A DNA stretch of 64,000 nucleotides. It comes from Zhengitettix transpicula (lineage: Eukaryota > Arthropoda > Insecta > Orthoptera > Tetrigidae). Positions 59,452 through 64,000 of the stretch are shown here, in pieces. Within the stretch, counting starts at the first letter, position 1; every line of letters starts with the position of its first letter. Made by a program: the position numbers and the translations under genes. The notes under the pieces are model-generated. The model was not told where the DNA came from. It did not search any database and worked only from the letters and a program-made list of their open reading frames with translations. The stretch spans positions 57,401,129 to 57,465,128 of the forward strand of contig CM073592.1 of NCBI GenBank assembly GCA_037074705.1. The letters run 5' to 3'.

Positions 59452-60896
59452 ACTTTAACACCTGTAGGAGTGTTTGGGGAATGTCCGCCTAAAGAAAATA
59501 AATTTGGGTTGAATCTAGGTAAATAATAAGCATAGAGATGGAAATATGTACGTTGTTCACGACTTCTGTAACGTTGCGCAAACTTAAACCCACCTTCCTG
59601 ACGATTGCTTTAAGATGTGTTGTATAAACTACCACTTGGAATATGGAAAATTACTTTGGAATAAAATTTTAACCGAGTATTACTAACAGTTAGTTATTGA
59701 TACCTAATTCATTGTTACTGTTCACGATGCGTATTTTAAATCGTTGGTTGAGTACATATCTGGGGTCAATTATGGCGGCTCTTTGTTTTCGCAGTGGCGC
59801 TGCAGGCGTAGAGTGATATCATTGGTGTCAGTGTAAGCTGAGCCGAGGCAATTACCGTTCGCAAACCAAGTTGGCCTGGAAACGCTCAGCCACCGTCACT
59901 GTGTACGCATTAATTACCCATAGCTCCAGTAGGCCCTATCAACCACCGCAAGGGGCTGCGCATTCATGGCCGAAACCTTCGATTCAGTCAGCGGGAATTA
60001 ATACAGACAACTGAAGTTTGTCGCAGGAGGAAACTTTTGATGGGACTGTAAAGACGTGAGGAATTTCATCCGGGAGAATACTTAAATTATTACACAATAA
60101 TGATCAATAATACGAACTTCATAGTTTGTTCTTGAAGTCATGTCAAATGACTGATTTGATTTTTAATTCTGTACTAACGTGTCCAAATTACATATCACTA
60201 TCTCCAAGATCCTTGTGGTTACGTTGTGAGGGAGAAATATGATCTTTTTACCACTAAACTTGCTGAAGTCATTATAGAACATTAACATTTTTTTATAATT
60301 ATAAAGGTTTTTAACTTGTACTTTTAGTTATTATGCATATTACTATTTTATTTAACAGGATGAATCACATGAATTAAATTTAAAAAATTTAAATGCTGGA
60401 GGACACAATATAATATTTCAACCATACTAGAATAAATAATAAATTAAAAATATGAAATATTTTAATAATAGAAACAACAATATTTTTAAAAACTAGTAGT
60501 TCAAATCACAAATTTATCCAAAAATGTCAATAAATATGATTGTTAAAACAGACATAAAAATAAAATTTTATGTTAAGTGTCATTCCATTTCACCACCATG
60601 ATAAACAACAATGGATGTGTTTCTATGTGATGAGAGACATAATTGTTGGATTTGAAGTTTGAGTTCTTTCTTATAATAGCTTAACACTACACTGAATTTT
60701 GAATTTTTTTAAAAAATTATTAGCGCTATACATGTATAGTCAATTATGATCATATATTGATCGGGACTCTTAATAATAATAAAAGTAGATCGTGGTTCAA
60801 TCTTTGTGTTCTTCCAATTTAATTTACAAATAAGTCTGGTCCTCACCTGTATTTGATATATTGATCCATAAAGCTAATGTGCAATGCATGTACGTT
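59452..60896. other. non-coding stretch with island at about 59750-60010
   Basis: The island is one of the most GC-rich non-repeat parts of the window, with GCAATTACCG, GCATTAATTACCC and GGCAATTA-type sites. It is not coding. The following 800 bp are AT-rich and lead to the TATA box at 60897. Confidence 0.4.
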
Positions 60897-60903
60897 TATA
60901 AAA
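60897..60903 (+). promoter_or_regulatory. TATA box of candidate micro-gene
   Basis: TATAAAA lies 106 bp before the ATG at 61003, leaving room for a 5' untranslated leader of about 75 bp. TATA-like strings are common in AT-rich DNA, so this is only supportive. Confidence 0.3.
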
Positions 60904-61002
60904 CAAAGCTCATTTTAAAATATTAAGTAAAGAAATATTGTATTAATGTAAGAACTCTTTAAGTAAAACTAGTGAGACAGAATAAATATTTAACCAAATA
61001 TT

Positions 61003-61168
61003 ATGCATCTTGCTGTCATTAGTTCAGTGCTGGTTTTATGCGGTTCTGTCCTGGGTCAGCCTCTTCAGGTAATTGAAATACTTATTACTAATTATCTGAT
61101 CGACAGTAACGTGTTATTTGCCTTTTCAGTATTATCCTACTCCTCCACTGCACAATGAAATAACATAA
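61003..61168 (+). CDS. candidate two-exon gene for a 34-residue secreted peptide
   Basis: Exon 1 (61003-61068, 22 codons) encodes MHLAVISSVLVLCGSVLGQP then LQ: a short n-region, a hydrophobic core of about 15 residues and a plausible signal-peptidase site after VLG. It ends in CAG followed by the donor GTAATT. The intron is 61069-61129 (61 bp) and has a TACTAAT branch-point-like sequence (61086-61092) and a strong acceptor TTTGCCTTTTCAG. Exon 2 (61130-61168) is joined in phase 0 and encodes YYPTPPLHNEIT before TAA. The predicted mature part is about 16 residues, Pro- and Tyr-containing and without Cys. A TATA box upstream and AATAAA at 61237 frame the unit. I do not recognise it. Alternatives: exon 1 is the signal exon of a longer gene with exons outside the window, or the whole is a chance arrangement. 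Confidence 0.38.
61069..61129 (+). other. candidate intron of the micro-gene
   Basis: GT at 61069-61070 and AG at 61128-61129, a pyrimidine-rich tract before the AG, and TACTAAT about 40 bases upstream of the acceptor. Another acceptor-like TGTCTTTTTAG ends at 61218 and could give a different, shorter C-terminus. Confidence 0.38.
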
Positions 61169-61236
61169 ATTGTATGTTGCACATAAACTTGGCGTGCTTA
61201 TTAATTATGTCTTTTTAGGTTCTCAAGTGAGACAAT

Positions 61237-61242
61237 AATAAA
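61237..61242 (+). terminator. poly(A) signal of candidate micro-gene
   Basis: AATAAA lies 68 bp after the stop codon, a normal distance for a short 3' untranslated region. The hexamer is common in this AT-rich window. Confidence 0.3.
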
Positions 61243-61961
61243 CCACAATTGCCAGTCAAATTTTTTTTCTTTAATATACTGCCGTACTCATCTCATCTAT
61301 ATAGGTCATCATTAAAAGCATAACAATCTTACAAATAGTAATCTCTACTGATCTACTAGAGCTGCTTTAGCGCCATTTGCCCAAAAAATTTCTGTCCTCT
61401 TCATCTGATAAAGTGAATAAAATGGTGCACTAAACCTCACATATTGTAACCATCTAGGAACCTTTATCACAAATAGACACGGACTACTTTTTATCTGGTT
61501 AAATCTATGAGACACTGCACAATTATAGATAAATGCCGAGCGGATAAAATATTATTTTAACATACCATTGTAATTTACATAACGGATGTTCGCCTTTATA
61601 CATAAGTCAAAAATAAAATGTCCATATAATTGTTACCTAAAGCTATGTGAATCGCCGAAAGGTTTATTAATTTCATTCTGTAAATGTAGAATATTCAGTT
61701 TCTCTCTCTTGCTCTGACGCATCCGCCCTCAGAAGAAATAATATTGGTTTACGTTAAATAAATATTTGCTTTGCAAATACAGTATTTCGATTAAAAGTAT
61801 TTAATACCGAAAAATGTACGAAAACTTAGAGATGGTTAGAAGTATTGTTTCCGAAACTTGAAAATTGTAATCAATATGTATGTTCTTCTCGGCTTGGTGC
61901 TAGTTTTCAAGTATGTGGTAAACTTTCAATCGTAGTGTAACATGTTAGTGTGCTTACCTTA
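61243..61961. other. AT-rich non-coding stretch, nothing recognised
   Basis: No exon, transposon or RNA signature was found. I looked for a further exon downstream of the micro-gene and saw none that was convincing. Confidence 0.35.
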
Positions 61962-62040
61962 ACACACACACACACACACACACACAGATATATATATATA
62001 TATATAGATAGATAGATAGATAGATAGATATAGACATAGA
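61962..62040. repeat. compound microsatellite (AC)n(TA)n(GATA)n
   Basis: About 12 AC units, then about 9 TA units, then about 6 GATA units and degenerate GATA/CATA. Confidence 0.95.
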
Positions 62041-62389
62041 TACATGTAGTATTCCCTTTTAATTATAAGTAAACAACGGAAGGAAGTTTACGTTGAAGTG
62101 AAACCAAAATTTTTAAAGTGATTCTAGTTGACTGTACAGTTTATGTTTTTAAGGAAGTACCTTTGCTTTCATCAGACTTTAAATTTCAGGGCCGCTTATA
62201 GGACCTTTAAAAAGACAGTGATTACCAATTTTCTCCAAAATTTTTACTTTTTTACAAAAGCATAAAAAAAATTAATTTAATTTGCAACAACAACAATAGT
62301 TTATACAAAGACTCTAACAACAACAAAAACTATAAAAATCTGACGGTAAATTTATATTTGTATAAAGGTTTACAAAATAATTTTTTTTA
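62041..62389. other. AT-rich non-coding stretch
   Basis: Includes short AAC-type simple runs near 62285-62330. No gene. Confidence 0.4.
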
Positions 62390-62847
62390 CGTACCATTTT
62401 ATTTTGAGCTGTCTGGTAGCTGTTTATGCACTCGTGATTATTTTAAATTTTTATAGAAAAATATTTTATTGACAGGCCAGAGAACTGATTTTATACTTTC
62501 TCACACTTGGTCGTAACACTTACAACACTTTCAGCGTCTTTATCCTTTAATGCCGTACGTATCATCACACTCAGTTTGCTGTGGAAAATCCCTTTAATAC
62601 AGAAGCTGATATATTGAGCTCATACTTTGCTGAATTCGGCGACCATTGACTGGTTCACCACAACAAACATTCGCCGTGACTACAAATTGACTGACAGACT
62701 GTTTCTCACAACATACTGCTCTGTCTCCCAAACACACACTCCTCTCTGACTGTCTCCTCTGCTACAGCAGCGGTGATATCTAACTGGAGGTCCAGCCTCC
62801 TCTTCAAGTTGTCGGAGTTCCTTCCTCGTGGAATCTGCTCCGCGATG
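62390..62847 (-). other. possible LTR or transcribed unit on the minus strand, interrupted by two retroposons
   Basis: With both retroposons removed, the minus strand reads a TATA-like GTATAAGACGCTCAGAAC (63424-63435 region), then the GC-richer sequence 62847-62500, then an AATAAA signal near 62464-62469. A minus-strand frame through 62846-62706 is open but shows no domain. It resembles an LTR in composition and order, but no TG...CA ends were found and the region may continue past the window. Confidence 0.28.
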
Positions 62848-62859
62848 ACGAGATATCTA

Positions 62860-63402
62860 TTATTTTTAGGGCAACAGGCTACATGAGGGTGATCCACATT
62901 GGACAACTCCCCTTTAATAGCATTGGAAGGGATTTGAAAGGGGGGATGCGGAAGGGTAGAGGAAGGTAGCCAAGGGTTAACTAGGGCCCCCGGGCTATAT
63001 TTTAAGGATCCTACCTGGCATTCGCCTAAATAAATGCAAGGAAAACCCTAGAAAAATATGCATGAGGTAAGTCGGGCATTGGGTACTTGTCCCACGCCCT
63101 TCCGATAGCGGGAGAGGAGTTTTCTGTGGGGACACCGAATTCCCTTCTCTGTACATCGACCAGTTTAGGAGGCAGCTAGCCGACTATTCCAATGGGAATA
63201 GCGGACAACTCTTACCGTATGCACAAGGTCTCCGGCCCCGGAACATTCACCTCTCAAAACAGGCCGAGGTGCCTCGGCATACGGCAAGCTCAGTTCAAAA
63301 AAAAACAGAGAGATGTGAAGGCATCCCCAAAAGGTAGCCTCCGTCTGAGCTCTCTGGGAAGGTTTACCTGCGAGAGAATTCTCTCGCAGGGTTCCCTTGC
63401 CT
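62860..63402 (-). mobile_element. poly(A) retroposon family, copy 9, full length
   Basis: An exact 12-bp target duplication ACGAGATATCTA flanks it (62848-62859 and 63403-63414), fixing the element at 543 bp. The short A-rich tail is at the left (62860-62868). The 5' end at the right carries a 24-bp perfect palindrome (63367-63390) that can fold as a hairpin. It lies head to head with copy 10, with 38 bp between the two elements. Confidence 0.92.
63367..63390. repeat. 5' palindromic hairpin of retroposon copy 9
   Basis: A perfect palindrome with arms CCTGCGAGAGAA and TTCTCTCGCAGG. The outer stem CCTGCG/CGCAGG is conserved in copies 6 and 10 while the centre differs. Confidence 0.8.
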
Positions 63403-63440
63403 ACGAGATATCTAAAGTTCTGAGCGTCTTATACACGCTT

Positions 63441-63989
63441 TTTTTAAAAAAAAAAATAATTCAAAAGCCTGCGGGGGATATTCACTCGCAGGCAGAACCT
63501 TGTAGGAGAGATACGAAAGGGCTACCTTTGGGGATGCCTTTCCTCTCCTTTTTTGAACTAAGGTTCCCACAAGCCGAGGCACCTCGGCCTGTTCTGAGAG
63601 GTGTATGTTCCGGGGTCACGGACCTTGGGCATACGCTAAGGGTTGTCCGCTATTCCCATTGGAATAGTCGGCCAGCTGCCTCCTAAACTGGTCAAGGCAC
63701 GGAGAAGGGAATGCTGCGTCCCCACAGCAAACTCCTCTCCCGTTATCGGAAGGGCGTGGGACAAGTACCCAATGCCCGACCTACCTGATGCAGGGTTTTC
63801 TAGGGTTTTCCCTGCATTTCTTTAGGCAAATTCCGGGTAGGATCCTTAAACCATAGCCAGGGGGCCCTAGTAACCCTTGGCTACCTTCCTCTACCCATCT
63901 GTATCCCCCCTTTCAAATACCTTCCTATGCTATTAAAGGGGAGTTGCCCAATATGGATCACCCTCATGTAGCCTGTGGCCCTAAAAAGA
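63441..63989 (+). mobile_element. poly(A) retroposon family, copy 10, full length
   Basis: The plus-strand copy starts with its hairpin at about 63467-63494 and ends AGCCTGTGGCCCTAAAAAG. An 11-bp target duplication with one mismatch flanks it (TATACACGCTT at 63430-63440, TATATACGCTT at 63990-64000), ending exactly at the window edge. Between the left duplication and the hairpin is a T/A run (63441-63460) that may be untemplated 5' sequence. It is nearly the reverse complement of copy 9 over about 500 bp. Confidence 0.9.
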
Positions 63990-64000
63990 TATATACGCTT

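Noticed and set aside
62860..63989. A single foldback DNA transposon
   Set aside because: Each arm has its own target duplication and A-rich 3' end, and single arms occur elsewhere alone, so two retroposon insertions explain it better.
1..64000. A CRISPR array, operon, toxin-antitoxin or other prokaryotic-style system
   Set aside because: No short regularly spaced direct repeats, no tightly packed genes and no ribosome-binding-site pattern. The window is eukaryotic non-coding DNA.

Overview
The window looks like non-coding, repeat-bearing DNA from an arthropod, most likely an insect with a large AT-rich genome (roughly two thirds A/T by eye). The evidence is two D,D34D mariner elements, several non-LTR reverse-transcriptase remnants, tRNA-related SINEs, poly(A)-tailed retroposons, solo-LTR-like insertions at ATAT targets, and no bacterial-style gene packing. 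The species cannot be named from the sequence. I see no operons, CRISPR arrays, rRNA genes or intact tRNA genes, and no large conventional host protein-coding gene.

Layout. 1-5100: a dead mariner (857-2165), AT-rich DNA and a 5'-truncated retroposon (4940-5106). 7839-8969: a solo LTR. 11365-12020: a GC-rich LTR-like block between TA microsatellites. 16581-16741: a SINE with a 9-bp target-site duplication (TSD). 17060-17275: a reverse-transcriptase scrap. 21251-23386: a solo LTR split by a LINE fragment. 25274-26085: two retroposon copies in opposite orientation. 27402-28562: a LINE 3' end with an RNase H domain. 28973-29936: another LTR. 29937-40000: a gene desert with GC-richer islands that resemble conserved non-coding or enhancer DNA, one rich in homeodomain-type sites (37190-37570). 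40003-42784: a retroposon scrap, a second dead mariner (41272-42547) and another retroposon. 47569-48528: a ~111-bp tandem repeat interrupted by a near-full-length retroposon. 51219-51991: another solo LTR. 55776-56230: a SINE/LINE chimera. 57987-59371: two retroposons. 60897-61242: the only plausible host gene, a two-exon candidate for a tiny secreted peptide. 62860-63989: two near-complete retroposons head to head, forming a ~0.5-kb inverted repeat.

The most distinctive element is a GC-rich, poly(A)-tailed retroposon of about 545 bp that I do not recognise. It is present about ten times here, on both strands, with TSDs of 5-12 bp and frequent 5' truncation, as expected for mobilisation by LINE machinery. 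All transposon-encoded proteins here are broken. I found no convincing new multi-gene system. The best leads are the retroposon family, the micro-gene and the enhancer-like islands.
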